DNA of 64,000 nt from assembly GCA_002437815.1 (NCBI GenBank), contig DJRP01000026.1, forward strand, positions 36,212 through 100,211, read 5' to 3'. The DNA is from Collinsella sp. UBA6357. GTDB taxonomy: Bacteria; Actinomycetota; Coriobacteriia; Coriobacteriales; Coriobacteriaceae. Below, one piece after another: positions 49,852 through 58,902 of this stretch; within the stretch, counting starts at the first letter, position 1, and each line of letters starts with the position of its first letter. A program made the translations under genes and the position numbers. The notes beneath the pieces are model-generated. The model ran no database searches. It had not been told where the DNA came from and was given only the letters and a program-made list of their open reading frames with translations.

Positions 49852-51003
49852 GTGTCGGAGAAAAGGGATTACTACGAGGTGCTCGGTGTCGACCGCGATG
49901 CCGATGCCAAGACGATCAAGCGTGCGTTCTTGAAGAAAGCGCGCACGGTACACCCTGATGTTTCCGACGATCCGCAGGCAGAAGAGAAGTTCAAGGAACT
50001 CAACGAGGCATATTCGGTGCTCTCGGATGAGCAGAAGCGCGCCAACTACGATCGCTTCGGTACCGCAGACGGCCCTGGGGGCTCGGGCTATGTCGATATC
50101 AACGACATCTTCGGTGGCATGGGCATGGACGATCTGTTCTCCTCGTTCTTTGGCGGGGGAGCCGTCGGCGGTTCCGCACGCGGGCGACGCGAGCGTCGTC
50201 GCGGGCGTGATATGGCCATCTCGCTCACCATCACCCTTGAAGAGGCCGCGCTTGGCTGCAAGAAAACCATCAGCTACGATCGCTTGGCCCCCTGCGATGA
50301 CTGTAACGGTACCGGTCGCGCCGAGGGTGCGCAGGAAAAGCAGTGTCCGCGCTGCCACGGCACGGGGTATGTGACCACGGTCCAGCGCTCTTTCTTGGGA
50401 CAGGTGCAGTCGTCCTCGCCCTGCCCCGATTGCCACGGAGAGGGTTCCATCATCGATCATCCGTGCGAAACCTGCGACGGTCAGGGACGTACCCCTTCGC
50501 ACGAGAAGATCGACATCGATATCCCTGCCGGCGTTTCCACCGGTCGCCAGCTGCGCGTGAGCGGCTATGGTGAGGCTGGGCTGCGTGGCGAGGCTTCGGG
50601 CGACCTTATCGTCAACGTCCGTGTCGAGGAAGACGCGCGTTTCAAGCGTAACGGCGACGACCTGTTCCTTGCCTGCGATATCTCTATGGCTCAGGCGGCA
50701 CTCGGGTGCAAGTTCGAGGTCGATGGCATCATGCCCGATGAGCACGTCGAGGTTGTCATCCCCGCCGGCACCCAATACGGCGACACGATATATGTCGACG
50801 GACGTGGCATGCCTCGTATCGGTGGCGGCGGCTCGCGTGGGCGTCTGGTCGTGCAGGTGCGCGTCAACATTCCGCGCAAGCTCACGGCAAAGCAACGAGC
50901 CATGCTCGAAGCTTTCGCGACCGAAATGGGCGATGACTACACGCCTGCCAAGAAGACCATGAGCGAGCGCATCAAGAGCGCTATCGACGATATCCTCGAC
51001 TAA
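49852..51003 (+). CDS. dnaJ: Chaperone protein DnaJ
   Basis: 383 residues from the GTG at 49852 (GGAAGGA upstream). J domain with HPDVSDD, a short G/F stretch (FGGMGMDDLFSSFFGGG), four zinc motifs (CDDCNGTG, CPRCHGTG, CPDCHGEG, CETCDGQG) and the full C-terminal substrate domains (IDIPAGVSTGRQLRVSGYGEAG; VDGIMPDEHVEVVIPAGTQYGD). Hsp70 (DnaK) cochaperone. No hrcA or dnaK nearby, so this may be the second of two canonical dnaJ copies in the genome. Confidence 0.95.
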   Translation: MSEKRDYYEVLGVDRDADAKTIKRAFLKKARTVHPDVSDDPQAEEKFKELNEAYSVLSDEQKRANYDRFGTADGPGGSGYVDINDIFGGMGMDDLFSSFFGGGAVGGSARGRRERRRGRDMAISLTITLEEAALGCKKTISYDRLAPCDDCNGTGRAEGAQEKQCPRCHGTGYVTTVQRSFLGQVQSSSPCPDCHGEGSIIDHPCETCDGQGRTPSHEKIDIDIPAGVSTGRQLRVSGYGEAGLRGEASGDLIVNVRVEEDARFKRNGDDLFLACDISMAQAALGCKFEVDGIMPDEHVEVVIPAGTQYGDTIYVDGRGMPRIGGGGSRGRLVVQVRVNIPRKLTAKQRAMLEAFATEMGDDYTPAKKTMSERIKSAIDDILD

Positions 51004-51018
51004 CCATAAGGAGCATCT

Positions 51019-52311
51019 TTGCCCGCACCCCGTATCGCGGTCGTCAATCTGGGATGCCGCGTCAACCGCGTGGAATCCGACCGCATCACCGCCGACCTCA
51101 TGCGCGAGGGTTTTTCGCTCGTCGAGCCCGAGCAGGCTGATCTGATTGTCATCAACACCTGCGCGGTGACCGGCGAAGCCGAAGCTAAGACGCGAAAGGC
51201 CGTCCGCCATGCGCTGTCTTATTCACAAGAGCCGTATGTGGTCGTAACGGGCTGCGTTGTGAACCTGCATCCCGAGTCGCTTCTCGAGCTTTCACCTCGC
51301 GTGGTGGCCGAAGCTTCCAAGGTCGATGTGGCGTCTCGAGTCTGCGACGTTTTGAGCGTCGAGATCGAGGGCGTCACGGAATGCGGTGCTGACGAGGTGG
51401 CCGATGAGCTCGGGCGTTCGCGCCTTGGCGTCAAGATCCAGGATGGTTGCAATCATCGCTGCACCTATTGCATCGTATGGAAAGCGCGCGGTCCCGAACG
51501 ATCGGTTCCGGTCGAAAGCGTATTGCAACAGGTTCGCGAGGCCGAAGCCGCTGGCATTCCCGAGGTCGTGCTGACGGGCGTCAACCTGGGGGCTTACGAC
51601 GGCAAAAGCGCGCAGGATGAGCATGTGGAGATCGATGAGCTGCTCGAGACCATCCTTGAGCAAACCGGTATCGAGCAGGTTCGCATATCGTCCGTCGAAC
51701 CGATGGACATCTCGGAGCGTTTGCTTGCCGTCATGGCCAAGTTCCCCACAAGGGTTGCCCCGTTTTTGCATCTTCCTGTTCAGTCGGGTTGCACCAAAAC
51801 GCTTTATCGCATGGGGCGCCCCTATAGCGCCGAGGAATTCGAGCAGACGGTTCATATGATTCGCTCGCATATTCCCCATATCGCGCTTTCATGTGATCTT
51901 ATCGTCGGCTTTCCTGGCGAGACGGACGAGGACTTTGAACAGTCACTCGAGCTATGCCGACGCGTCGGCTTTGCCCGCATGCACGTTTTCCGTTACAGTG
52001 CACGTCCCGGAACGCTTGCCGCCGACATGCCCGATCAGGTCGACCCACGTATCATGGCGCAGCGGAGCCGACGCATGCGCGACCTGGCGCACGAGATGGC
52101 GCTCGCCGATGCTCGAAGCCGTATCGGAACGGTTGAGCGCGGCGTGCTCGAATACAGCGACAATATCACGCTGGGATCTTTCCATCATGCAAAGCTCGAT
52201 GACGTTGACCACCTAACCGCTCCCTGCATCATGGATGTTGCTATCATCGGAGTCGACGATACCGGTTTGGTTCATGTTCGCAGGGAGGTACATGAAGACC
52301 GCCAAGATTAG
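51019..52311 (+). CDS. mtaB: tRNA t6A37 methylthiotransferase MtaB
   Basis: 430 residues from a TTG at 51019 with AAGGAG upstream. The UPF0004 N-terminal domain (VVNLGCRVNRVESDRITADL, with INTCAVTGEAEAKTR) and the radical SAM motif DGCNHRCTYCIVWKARGPERS match MtaB, which adds a 2-methylthio group to t6A37. VLTGVNLGAYDGK and VQSGCTKTLYRMGRPY are standard. The C-terminal TRAM domain appears reduced. It overlaps phoH by 20 bp. Confidence 0.93.
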   Translation: MPAPRIAVVNLGCRVNRVESDRITADLMREGFSLVEPEQADLIVINTCAVTGEAEAKTRKAVRHALSYSQEPYVVVTGCVVNLHPESLLELSPRVVAEASKVDVASRVCDVLSVEIEGVTECGADEVADELGRSRLGVKIQDGCNHRCTYCIVWKARGPERSVPVESVLQQVREAEAAGIPEVVLTGVNLGAYDGKSAQDEHVEIDELLETILEQTGIEQVRISSVEPMDISERLLAVMAKFPTRVAPFLHLPVQSGCTKTLYRMGRPYSAEEFEQTVHMIRSHIPHIALSCDLIVGFPGETDEDFEQSLELCRRVGFARMHVFRYSARPGTLAADMPDQVDPRIMAQRSRRMRDLAHEMALADARSRIGTVERGVLEYSDNITLGSFHHAKLDDVDHLTAPCIMDVAIIGVDDTGLVHVRREVHEDRQD

Positions 52312-53290
52312 GCTCTCTATACCTCAGGGTGTCGACGCACGCTGTGTGCTAGGAGAGCAAGACAGCGTTGTCCGCGCCCTTGAGGATGTCACCTCCGCTC
52401 AAGTGGTGGTCCGCGGTGACAATATCTCCGTTTGTGGTGACCCTGGTGAAGCCGAGGTCGTGGCGGGCTTTTTTAAGCATGCCCTCCATGAGGCAACCAA
52501 AGGGCGCGCTATGGATCCCGGTGAGGTTTCACGGGTCATGGCGGTGCTGCGCGACGATACCATCGAAGTCTCTTCCTTGCACGAAGACGTGCTGCTTTCA
52601 TACCATGGCCGCGTGATCCGACCTAAAACGCTCGGGCAGAAGCGCTATGTCGATGCGATCCGTTCGCAGACCATCACGTTTTGCCTAGGGCCCGCCGGCA
52701 CGGGAAAAACCTATCTGGCCATGGCGATGGCCGTCGCGGCACTCAAGCGCCATGAGGTAGGTCGAATCATCCTGACGAGGCCGGTGGTCGAGGCAGGTGA
52801 GAATCTGGGCTTTCTGCCGGGCACACTCGAGGACAAAATCGATCCCTATATGCGTCCGCTTTACGACGCCCTGTTCGAGATGGCAGACACAGATAAAACT
52901 AACGAGCTCGTCGAGAAGGGCATCATCGAGATCGCACCACTGGCCTATATGCGCGGCCGTACGCTCGGTGATGCGTTCGTGATACTCGACGAGGCCCAAA
53001 ACACCACGCCCGAGCAGATGAAGATGTTCCTCACGCGTTTGGGCTTCAACTCGAAGTTCGTTATCACGGGCGATGCAACGCAGCGCGACCTTGCTGGACG
53101 GCGCAGCGGCCTTATGGATATCGAGGAGATTCTGGGCGGCGTCGATGGCGTGAGCTTCATTCATCTCGATCGTACCGATGTCGTGCGGCACAACCTCGTA
53201 GGGCGTATCGTTGAGGCCTATGATGCCTTTGATAAGGCCAACTCGCATAGACGTTCCTCTGAAAGGGGCACCCATGTCCGTTCTGATTAG
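52292..53290 (+). CDS. phoH: PhoH family ATPase
   Basis: 332 residues from the ATG at 52292 (GGGAGGTA upstream). A KH-like N-terminal part is followed by a P-loop: GPAGTGKTYLAMAMAV (~130-145), the Walker B VILDEAQNTT and GDATQRDL. In this genomic position (phoH-ybeY-dgkA-era) it is the conserved PhoH that works beside the RNase YbeY in RNA metabolism. Overlaps ybeY by 17 bp. Confidence 0.94.
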   Translation: MKTAKIRLSIPQGVDARCVLGEQDSVVRALEDVTSAQVVVRGDNISVCGDPGEAEVVAGFFKHALHEATKGRAMDPGEVSRVMAVLRDDTIEVSSLHEDVLLSYHGRVIRPKTLGQKRYVDAIRSQTITFCLGPAGTGKTYLAMAMAVAALKRHEVGRIILTRPVVEAGENLGFLPGTLEDKIDPYMRPLYDALFEMADTDKTNELVEKGIIEIAPLAYMRGRTLGDAFVILDEAQNTTPEQMKMFLTRLGFNSKFVITGDATQRDLAGRRSGLMDIEEILGGVDGVSFIHLDRTDVVRHNLVGRIVEAYDAFDKANSHRRSSERGTHVRSD

Positions 53291-53783
53291 CAATGACGCT
53301 CACCTTGATAGCTTGCTTGACTCGCAAGAGGTCGAGCACATCTGCTCGATCGTGCTCGATCAAGAGGGCGTTACGCGCGATGTGGAGATCTCGCTCTCTT
53401 ATGTCGATGAAGACGAGATGCACGAGCTCAACCGCACGTGGCGTGGTATCGATCGTACGACCGATGTGCTCTCCTTTGAATGTGACTCGGCGTTTGACGA
53501 TGAGATTCCTGCCGATGAAACACTTGAGTTGGGCGATATCATCTTGGCTCCCCAGGTTATCGCACGCCAGGCCCCCGGTTTTGGAAACTCGCCCGCCGAT
53601 GAGTGCCGTTTGATGCTCGTGCACGGCATGTTGCACCTTTTGGGGTATGACCATATCGTTGATGAAGAGGCCGAAGCCATGGAGGCACGGGAGGATTCGA
53701 TTCTGCGCGATCTTGCACGAGAGCGCGGCGAAGATCCCACGCAGGTGCACGTCGGCCCCATTACCAACCACGCTCACGACTAG
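53274..53783 (+). CDS. ybeY: Endoribonuclease YbeY (rRNA maturation factor)
   Basis: 169 residues from the ATG at 53274 (AAAGGGG upstream). The zinc motif MLVHGMLHLLGYDH (HGxLHLxGYDH, ~120-133) is complete, with the preceding TDVLSFECD and GDIILAPQVI typical. It matures the 3' end of 16S rRNA and takes part in ribosome quality control. The C-terminal tail (ARERGEDPTQVHVGPITNH) is longer than usual. Confidence 0.95.
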   Translation: MSVLISNDAHLDSLLDSQEVEHICSIVLDQEGVTRDVEISLSYVDEDEMHELNRTWRGIDRTTDVLSFECDSAFDDEIPADETLELGDIILAPQVIARQAPGFGNSPADECRLMLVHGMLHLLGYDHIVDEEAEAMEAREDSILRDLARERGEDPTQVHVGPITNHAHD

Positions 53784-53792
53784 GAGACGCGC

Positions 53793-54170
53793 ATGATTCC
53801 CGGATCGAACAAAGACCATCCGTCGTTTATCAAATCGTTCGGGTACGCCATCGAGGGGTTCGTCACCGCGGTCAAGACCGAGCGCAACATCAAAGTTATG
53901 ATCACCGTCGGTATCCTTACCGTTATCGCGGGTTGTGTCGTCGGCCTTTCTGCTCTGGAATGGACAATCGTGGCGATTTGCTGCGGACTCGTGATCCACG
54001 GAGAGTTGTGCAATACGGCCATGGAGGCCATCGTCGATCTTGCCTGTCAAGAATTTCATCCCTTGGCGAAACGCGCCAAGGACATCGCCGCCGCATCTGT
54101 CTACGTTCTTTCCATCACCGCCGCCATCGTCGGCTTGATCGTATTTGCCCGCGCATTGGGCTTGTTATAG
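53793..54170 (+). CDS. dgkA: Diacylglycerol/undecaprenol kinase (DgkA family)
   Basis: 125 residues with three membrane helices and the family signature GELCNTAMEAIVDLACQEFHPLAKRAKDIAAASV. Gram-positive members phosphorylate undecaprenol to recycle the cell-wall lipid carrier. It sits between ybeY and era, the usual position. 9 bp after ybeY. Confidence 0.92.
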   Translation: MIPGSNKDHPSFIKSFGYAIEGFVTAVKTERNIKVMITVGILTVIAGCVVGLSALEWTIVAICCGLVIHGELCNTAMEAIVDLACQEFHPLAKRAKDIAAASVYVLSITAAIVGLIVFARALGLL

Positions 54171-54182
54171 AAAGGGGTCATC

Positions 54183-55226
54183 TTGAGCGACCTTACCACC
54201 GATAGGGACAACGAAGAAACCTTGACCGCTGAGAACGGCATCGAGGAGTTTGACCCCTTTGCGGGTCTGATGGATGATGAGCTCGATACGTTGTGCGACG
54301 AAGCCGGGGATAACGCCAGCTTCTCTGCCGTCGAGCCGGGATTCCGCAGTGGTTTCGTGGCCCTTGTGGGACGTCCCAACGCCGGAAAATCCACGCTGCT
54401 CAACGCATGCTATGGACAGAAAGTGGCCATCACCTCGCCGGTTGCCCAGACCACGCGCCGTCGTATGCGTGCCGTGGTCAACCGTCCGGGCTATCAACTC
54501 GTGTTCGTCGACACTCCAGGCATCCATAAGCCCAAGGACGGACTGGGTTCCGAACTCAACAAAAGCGCGTTGTACGAGCTCAACGACGTGGACGTCGTTG
54601 CGTTTTTGATCGATGCCACCAAACCCATCGGCAGGGGAGACGCTTGGGTAGCCGAGCGCGTCAAGAACGCTCCCTGCAAAAAGGTACTCGTTTTGACTAA
54701 AGCCGACGAAGCCAAGCCTGAGCAGGTGATGGAGCAGCTCAAGGCAGCCCATGAGCTTATGACGTACGACGACGAGATCGTGACCTCATCCTACAAGAAC
54801 TTCAACGTCGAGGGCTTTATCGAGACGGTTGCCCAGTTTATGCCCGAAGGACCACGCTGGTTTCCCGAGGGCATGGGTACCGATACGGCCGACGAGACGT
54901 TGGTCGCCGAGTTCGTTCGCGAGAAGGTCTTGCGTCGCACGCATGATGAGGTCCCGCATTCCGTGGGCGTTGTCTGTGACGATATCGAACGTACTAAGAA
55001 AGTGCTGCGCATCCACGCCACGATTTATGTGGAGCGCGAGGGGCAGAAAGGCATCATCATCGGTAAGGGCGGCGAGATGATCAAGCATATCGGCATCGAC
55101 GCTCGTCGCGATCTTGAGCGCATATTCGGCGGCCAGGTCTTTCTTACGCTCGACGTCAAGGTCAAGACGGGTTGGCGCGACGACGAGGCCCAGATTCGCC
55201 GTTTCGGCTATAGCGCCGAAGACTAG
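54183..55226 (+). CDS. era: GTPase Era with an acidic N-terminal extension
   Basis: 347 residues from a TTG at 54183 (AAAGGGG upstream). Family motifs: VGRPNAGKSTLLNA (G1), TSPVAQTTRRRM (G2), VDTPGIHKPKD (G3), LTKADE (G4), and the C-terminal KH domain REGQKGIIIGKGGEMIKHIGIDARRD. It binds the 3' end of 16S rRNA during 30S assembly. About 50 residues before the G domain are rich in Asp/Glu (DNEETLTAENGIEEFDPF ... DDELDTLCDEAGD), absent from typical ~300-residue Era proteins. Confidence 0.95.
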   Translation: MSDLTTDRDNEETLTAENGIEEFDPFAGLMDDELDTLCDEAGDNASFSAVEPGFRSGFVALVGRPNAGKSTLLNACYGQKVAITSPVAQTTRRRMRAVVNRPGYQLVFVDTPGIHKPKDGLGSELNKSALYELNDVDVVAFLIDATKPIGRGDAWVAERVKNAPCKKVLVLTKADEAKPEQVMEQLKAAHELMTYDDEIVTSSYKNFNVEGFIETVAQFMPEGPRWFPEGMGTDTADETLVAEFVREKVLRRTHDEVPHSVGVVCDDIERTKKVLRIHATIYVEREGQKGIIIGKGGEMIKHIGIDARRDLERIFGGQVFLTLDVKVKTGWRDDEAQIRRFGYSAED

Positions 55227-55243
55227 CTCGGCACGTCCTCGAC

Positions 55244-55993
55244 ATGACAGGATCGCGTACCTATCGCACGAAGGCCATCGTCCTCGATAAGACCAAGCTC
55301 AAGGAGACCGATCTGATCCTTACGCTCGTTGACGAGCAAGGACGTCAGATACGCGCCGTCGCCAAGGGCGCGCGTAAGCCCGGCGGGCGCCTGTCAGCGC
55401 GATGCGAACTGTTTTGCACCGTTGACATGCTTTTGGCGCACGGACGCTCACTCGATGTGGTGTCGCAGGCAGAGCTGCTTCGCGCTCCTTTGGGGGCCGC
55501 GCCGAGTTTCGAGACCACCTGCGCCGCCAGCGCCATCGCCGAGGTCGCGCGGCTTTGTTCGTTCGAAGACGCCGAGGACCCGTATCTGTTTGCGATCACC
55601 CAACGTGCGCTCGAGCTCTCGGGAAAGGCGGAGCTTTCCGTCAAACTCGATATCCTGGTCGCCGCCTTCGTGTTCAAGCTGCTCTCGCATGTGGGCTATA
55701 GACCCGATTTCTCTGCATGCGTATCTTGCGGCGATACCATGCTTTCGTATTTCTCGCCCCAGGCGGGTGGCCTGCTGTGCGGTTCATGCGCTTCGAGCGT
55801 GCCGGGGGCTGAGCTTGTTTCAACCGGGGAGATCGCCTGGCTGCGCGCCCTTATGGGCAATACGTTTGATGAGCTGCTCACCGTCGAGGTGGATCCTCAT
55901 ACTGCCGCATTTTTGCTCGGCCTTTCCCACCTTTGGGCCGCAACCCATCTCGACCAACGTCTGCGCGCCATGGAATTCATGTTGGGAAGGTGA
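55244..55993 (+). CDS. recO: DNA repair protein RecO
   Basis: 249 residues. N-terminal OB fold (YRTKAIVLDKTKLKETDLILTLVDEQGRQIRAVAKGARKPGGRL), a helical middle and the zinc-binding cysteines (FSACVSCGD ... GLLCGSCAS). It anneals DNA and helps load RecA with RecR. Standard partner downstream of era; 17 bp gap. Confidence 0.94.
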   Translation: MTGSRTYRTKAIVLDKTKLKETDLILTLVDEQGRQIRAVAKGARKPGGRLSARCELFCTVDMLLAHGRSLDVVSQAELLRAPLGAAPSFETTCAASAIAEVARLCSFEDAEDPYLFAITQRALELSGKAELSVKLDILVAAFVFKLLSHVGYRPDFSACVSCGDTMLSYFSPQAGGLLCGSCASSVPGAELVSTGEIAWLRALMGNTFDELLTVEVDPHTAAFLLGLSHLWAATHLDQRLRAMEFMLGR

Positions 55994-56130
55994 TGTTGCC
56001 ACACCGCACATCGCTTGTGGTATTATTCCGACCTGTTGGTACCTCGATCTTGGATATCCGCTCCACCGGCGGTTTCCCAGCCCGAGGCGAATTGTGTCGT
56101 CACATGACGACAGAAACGAAAGGTGAAACA

Positions 56131-56409
56131 ATGACTGTTTCAAAGGAGCGCAAGGCGGAGCTGACCGCCCAGTTCGGCAACTCTCCCGTCGACACCGGTA
56201 ACCCTAAGGTTCAGGTCGCCATCCTCTCCGAGCGCATCCGCGAGCTCACCGAGCACATGAAGACCCACCAGAAGGACTTCCACACCCGCCGTGGCCTGCT
56301 TATGCTCGTCGGTCGCCGTCGTCGTCTTCTTTCCTACATCAAGAACAACGACGTCGTCGAGTATCGTGAGCTCATCAAGGCTCTCGGCATTCGCGACAAC
56401 ATCCGCTAA
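56131..56409 (+). CDS. rpsO: 30S ribosomal protein S15
   Basis: 92 residues from the ATG at 56131 (AAAGGTG upstream). FGNSPVDTGNPKVQVAILSERIRELTEHMKTHQKDFHTRRGLLMLVGRRRRLL is the conserved S15 core. Followed by a terminator and pnp, the conserved rpsO-pnp pair. Confidence 0.97.
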   Translation: MTVSKERKAELTAQFGNSPVDTGNPKVQVAILSERIRELTEHMKTHQKDFHTRRGLLMLVGRRRRLLSYIKNNDVVEYRELIKALGIRDNIR

Positions 56410-56426
56410 AGGATCTTGTACATGCT

Positions 56427-56460
56427 AAGAGCGTCTCGCTAGTGGCGGGGCGCTCTTTTT
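56427..56460 (+). terminator. Rho-independent terminator between rpsO and pnp
   Basis: AAGAGCG...CGCTCTTTTT with an imperfect GC-rich stem, 17 bp past the rpsO stop. Confidence 0.8.
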
Positions 56461-56492
56461 GTGTAAGGGCACGAAAAATCATGCTCTGAAGC

Positions 56493-56519
56493 GTGACGTA
56501 GGCAGGGGGCCTCCGTCAC
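56493..56519 (+). promoter_or_regulatory. Leader hairpin upstream of pnp
   Basis: GTGACG-T-AGG pairs with CCT-C-CGTCAC around CAGGGGG, 43 bp before the pnp start. pnp leaders commonly carry an RNase III-processed hairpin for autoregulation; this may be the equivalent. Inferred from position. Confidence 0.4.
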
Positions 56520-56562
56520 ATGAGAAGCCTGCGGGCAAGGGGCCCGTGGGGTAAGGAGAAAA

Positions 56563-58803
56563 ATGACACTCGTATCAAAGACCTTCGAGCTGTACGGCAA
56601 GACCTACACGTTTGAGTCGGGCGAGCTCGCCAAGCAGGCCACCGGCGCCGTTCTGGTCAAGCAGGGCGATACCACCATGCTCGACACCGTTGTGGTCTCC
56701 AAGGAGCGTAAGAACTACGATTTCTTTCCGCTGACCGTCGACTTCAACGAGAAGATGTATGCCGCCGGCCGTATCCCTGGTGGTTACCTCAAGCGTGAGG
56801 GCCGTCCCAGCGAGAAGGCCACGCTGACCGCCCGTATGATCGACCGCCCGATCCGCCCGAGCTTCCCCGACGGATTCCGCAATGAGGTGCATATCGTAGC
56901 CACCTCACTCGTCGCCGACCAGGTCAACCCCTTCGATGTCATCAACGTCATGGGCGCCTCGCTCGCCATGACGCTTGGCGGTGTTCCTTTCGAGGGGCCG
57001 CTCGCCTGCGTCCGCATCGCCCGTAACGTCGAGACCGGTGCGTTCATCGTCAACCCCACCTATGAGGAGCGCGAGTCCTCCGATCTGGACCTCGAGCTCG
57101 GCGGTTCCGCCGATTTCATCTCGATGGTCGAGGCCGGTGCGCAGGAGATCTCCGAGGACGACATGCTCGCCGCCATGAAGTTCGGCCAGGAGGCCCTTGC
57201 CGCCTTCTGCCAGGCGCAAAACGAGTTCGTTGAGGAGTGGGAGCGCGTCAACGGCCCGATCGTCAAGAAGGAGTATCCGCTCGACCAGCCGGTCGAAGAG
57301 GTTCACGACCGCATCTTCGCCCACTACGACGAGATGGCCGCCGCCCTGCGCGATGCCGACAAACTTTCGCGTATCGGTAAGGTCGAAGCGCTCAAGGACG
57401 CCATCCGCGCCGAGTTCACCGAAGAGGAGCAGGCCGAGTGGGAGCGCGAGATCCCGGTCGCCCTTAAGAAGCTCGAGAAGAAGGCTATGCGCACCATGGT
57501 CGTCGAGACCGGTGAGCGCGTGGACGGCCGTGCCGCCGATGAAATCCGCCCCATCATGGTGAAGGACAACTACCTGCCGCTCGTTCACGGTTCCGGCCTG
57601 TTCCAGCGCGGTCAGACCCAGGTGCTCTCTGTGCTTTCGCTCGGTATGCTCAACGAGGGTCAGCGTCTCGACACGATCGAGCCCACCGAGGGCAAGCGCT
57701 ACATGCACCACTACAACTTCCCGCCCTTCTGCACCGGCGAGACCGGCCGTATGGGTAGCCCCAAGCGTCGCGAGATCGGCCATGGTAACCTTGCCGAGCG
57801 CGCGTTGCTTCCGGTTCTTCCCGACGAGAACGAGTTCCCGTACGCCATTCGCGTCGTCTCGGAGGTCATGGAGTCCAACGGCTCTTCCTCGATGGCTTCC
57901 ACCTGCGGCTCCACGCTCGCCCTTATGGACGGCGGCGTGCCCATCAAGCGCCCGGTCTCGGGTATCGCCATGGGCCTGATCCAGGAGGAGGGCAAGACTG
58001 TCGTTCTGTCCGACATCCAGGGTCTTGAGGACTTCCTGGGCGACATGGACTTCAAGGTCACAGGCACCACGAAGGGTATCACCGCCCTGCAGATGGACAA
58101 CAAGGCAACCGGCCTCACGTTTGACATCCTTGCTCGTGCCCTGCAGCAGGCCAAGGAGGGCCGCGCCTTCATCCTCAACAAGATGCTCGAGGTGATCCCC
58201 GAGCCGCGCCACTCCACCCGCAGCACCGCGCCGCGCATCGTCTCGATCCAGGTTCCCACCGATAAGATTCGCGACGTCATCGGTTCGGGCGGCAAGGTCA
58301 TCCGTGGCATCCAGGACGAAACCGGCGCTTCGGTTGATATCCAGGAAGACGGCACGGTCTTTGTCGGCGGTACCGGCGAGTCTGTCGACGCGGCCGTCGA
58401 GCAGATCAAGCTCATCGTCAAGGTGCCTGAGCCGGGCGAGGAATATACCGGTCGCGTGGTCTCCATCCAGCCCTTTGGCGCCTTCGTCAACCTGCTTCCC
58501 GGCAAGGACGGGCTGCTTCACATCTCCCGTGTGGCCAAGGGTCGCGTTGAGAAGGTCGAGGACGTTCTCAACGTGGGCGATGAGGTCAAGGTCGTCGTCA
58601 TCGAGGTCGATGATCGCGGCAAGATCTCGCTTGATCGTCTCGATAAGCCCGAGGCTCCCGCACGTTCCGAGGCTGATGGCGACGGCGAGCATTTCCAGCG
58701 CCGCGAGCGTCGTCCCCGCGAACGTTCTGAGCGCAGCGATCGTCCGCGCCGCCCCGGCGACAACGGCGGTCGTAAACCCCGCCGCCACCACGACGCCGAG
58801 TAA
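56563..58803 (+). CDS. pnp: Polyribonucleotide nucleotidyltransferase
   Basis: 746 residues. Two RNase PH-like domains (first: KERKNYDFFPLTVDFNEKMYAAGRIPGGY; second: VHGSGLFQRGQTQVLSVLSLG and SNGSSSMASTCGSTLALMDGGVP), then a KH domain (IRDVIGSGGKVIRGIQDETGAS) and an S1 domain (GRVVSIQPFGAFVNLLPGKDGLLHISR). A basic Arg-rich tail (RRERRPRERSERSDRPRRP) ends the protein and may add RNA binding. It degrades mRNA 3'-5' by phosphorolysis. AAGGAG precedes the ATG. Confidence 0.97.
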   Translation: MTLVSKTFELYGKTYTFESGELAKQATGAVLVKQGDTTMLDTVVVSKERKNYDFFPLTVDFNEKMYAAGRIPGGYLKREGRPSEKATLTARMIDRPIRPSFPDGFRNEVHIVATSLVADQVNPFDVINVMGASLAMTLGGVPFEGPLACVRIARNVETGAFIVNPTYEERESSDLDLELGGSADFISMVEAGAQEISEDDMLAAMKFGQEALAAFCQAQNEFVEEWERVNGPIVKKEYPLDQPVEEVHDRIFAHYDEMAAALRDADKLSRIGKVEALKDAIRAEFTEEEQAEWEREIPVALKKLEKKAMRTMVVETGERVDGRAADEIRPIMVKDNYLPLVHGSGLFQRGQTQVLSVLSLGMLNEGQRLDTIEPTEGKRYMHHYNFPPFCTGETGRMGSPKRREIGHGNLAERALLPVLPDENEFPYAIRVVSEVMESNGSSSMASTCGSTLALMDGGVPIKRPVSGIAMGLIQEEGKTVVLSDIQGLEDFLGDMDFKVTGTTKGITALQMDNKATGLTFDILARALQQAKEGRAFILNKMLEVIPEPRHSTRSTAPRIVSIQVPTDKIRDVIGSGGKVIRGIQDETGASVDIQEDGTVFVGGTGESVDAAVEQIKLIVKVPEPGEEYTGRVVSIQPFGAFVNLLPGKDGLLHISRVAKGRVEKVEDVLNVGDEVKVVVIEVDDRGKISLDRLDKPEAPARSEADGDGEHFQRRERRPRERSERSDRPRRPGDNGGRKPRRHHDAE

Positions 58804-58840
58804 ATCTGCACTTTATTTTTCGCATTCTTAAAGTGATCCT

Positions 58841-58876
58841 AACTGGCCTCTTGCATTTATGCAGGAGGCCAGTTTT
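58841..58876 (+). terminator. Rho-independent terminator of pnp
   Basis: AACTGGCCTC and GAGGCCAGTT with a short loop, then TTAT; ~37 bp past the stop. Confidence 0.75.
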
Positions 58877-58902
58877 ATAAGAAAACGCAACAAATGGGTG
58901 TG

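Noticed and set aside
49339..51210. A 623-codon minus-strand frame opposite the dnaJ genes
   Set aside because: Antisense shadow; both sense proteins are well supported.
56905..58791. A 628-codon minus-strand frame opposite pnp
   Set aside because: Antisense shadow of PNPase with Asp/Leu-rich low-complexity content.
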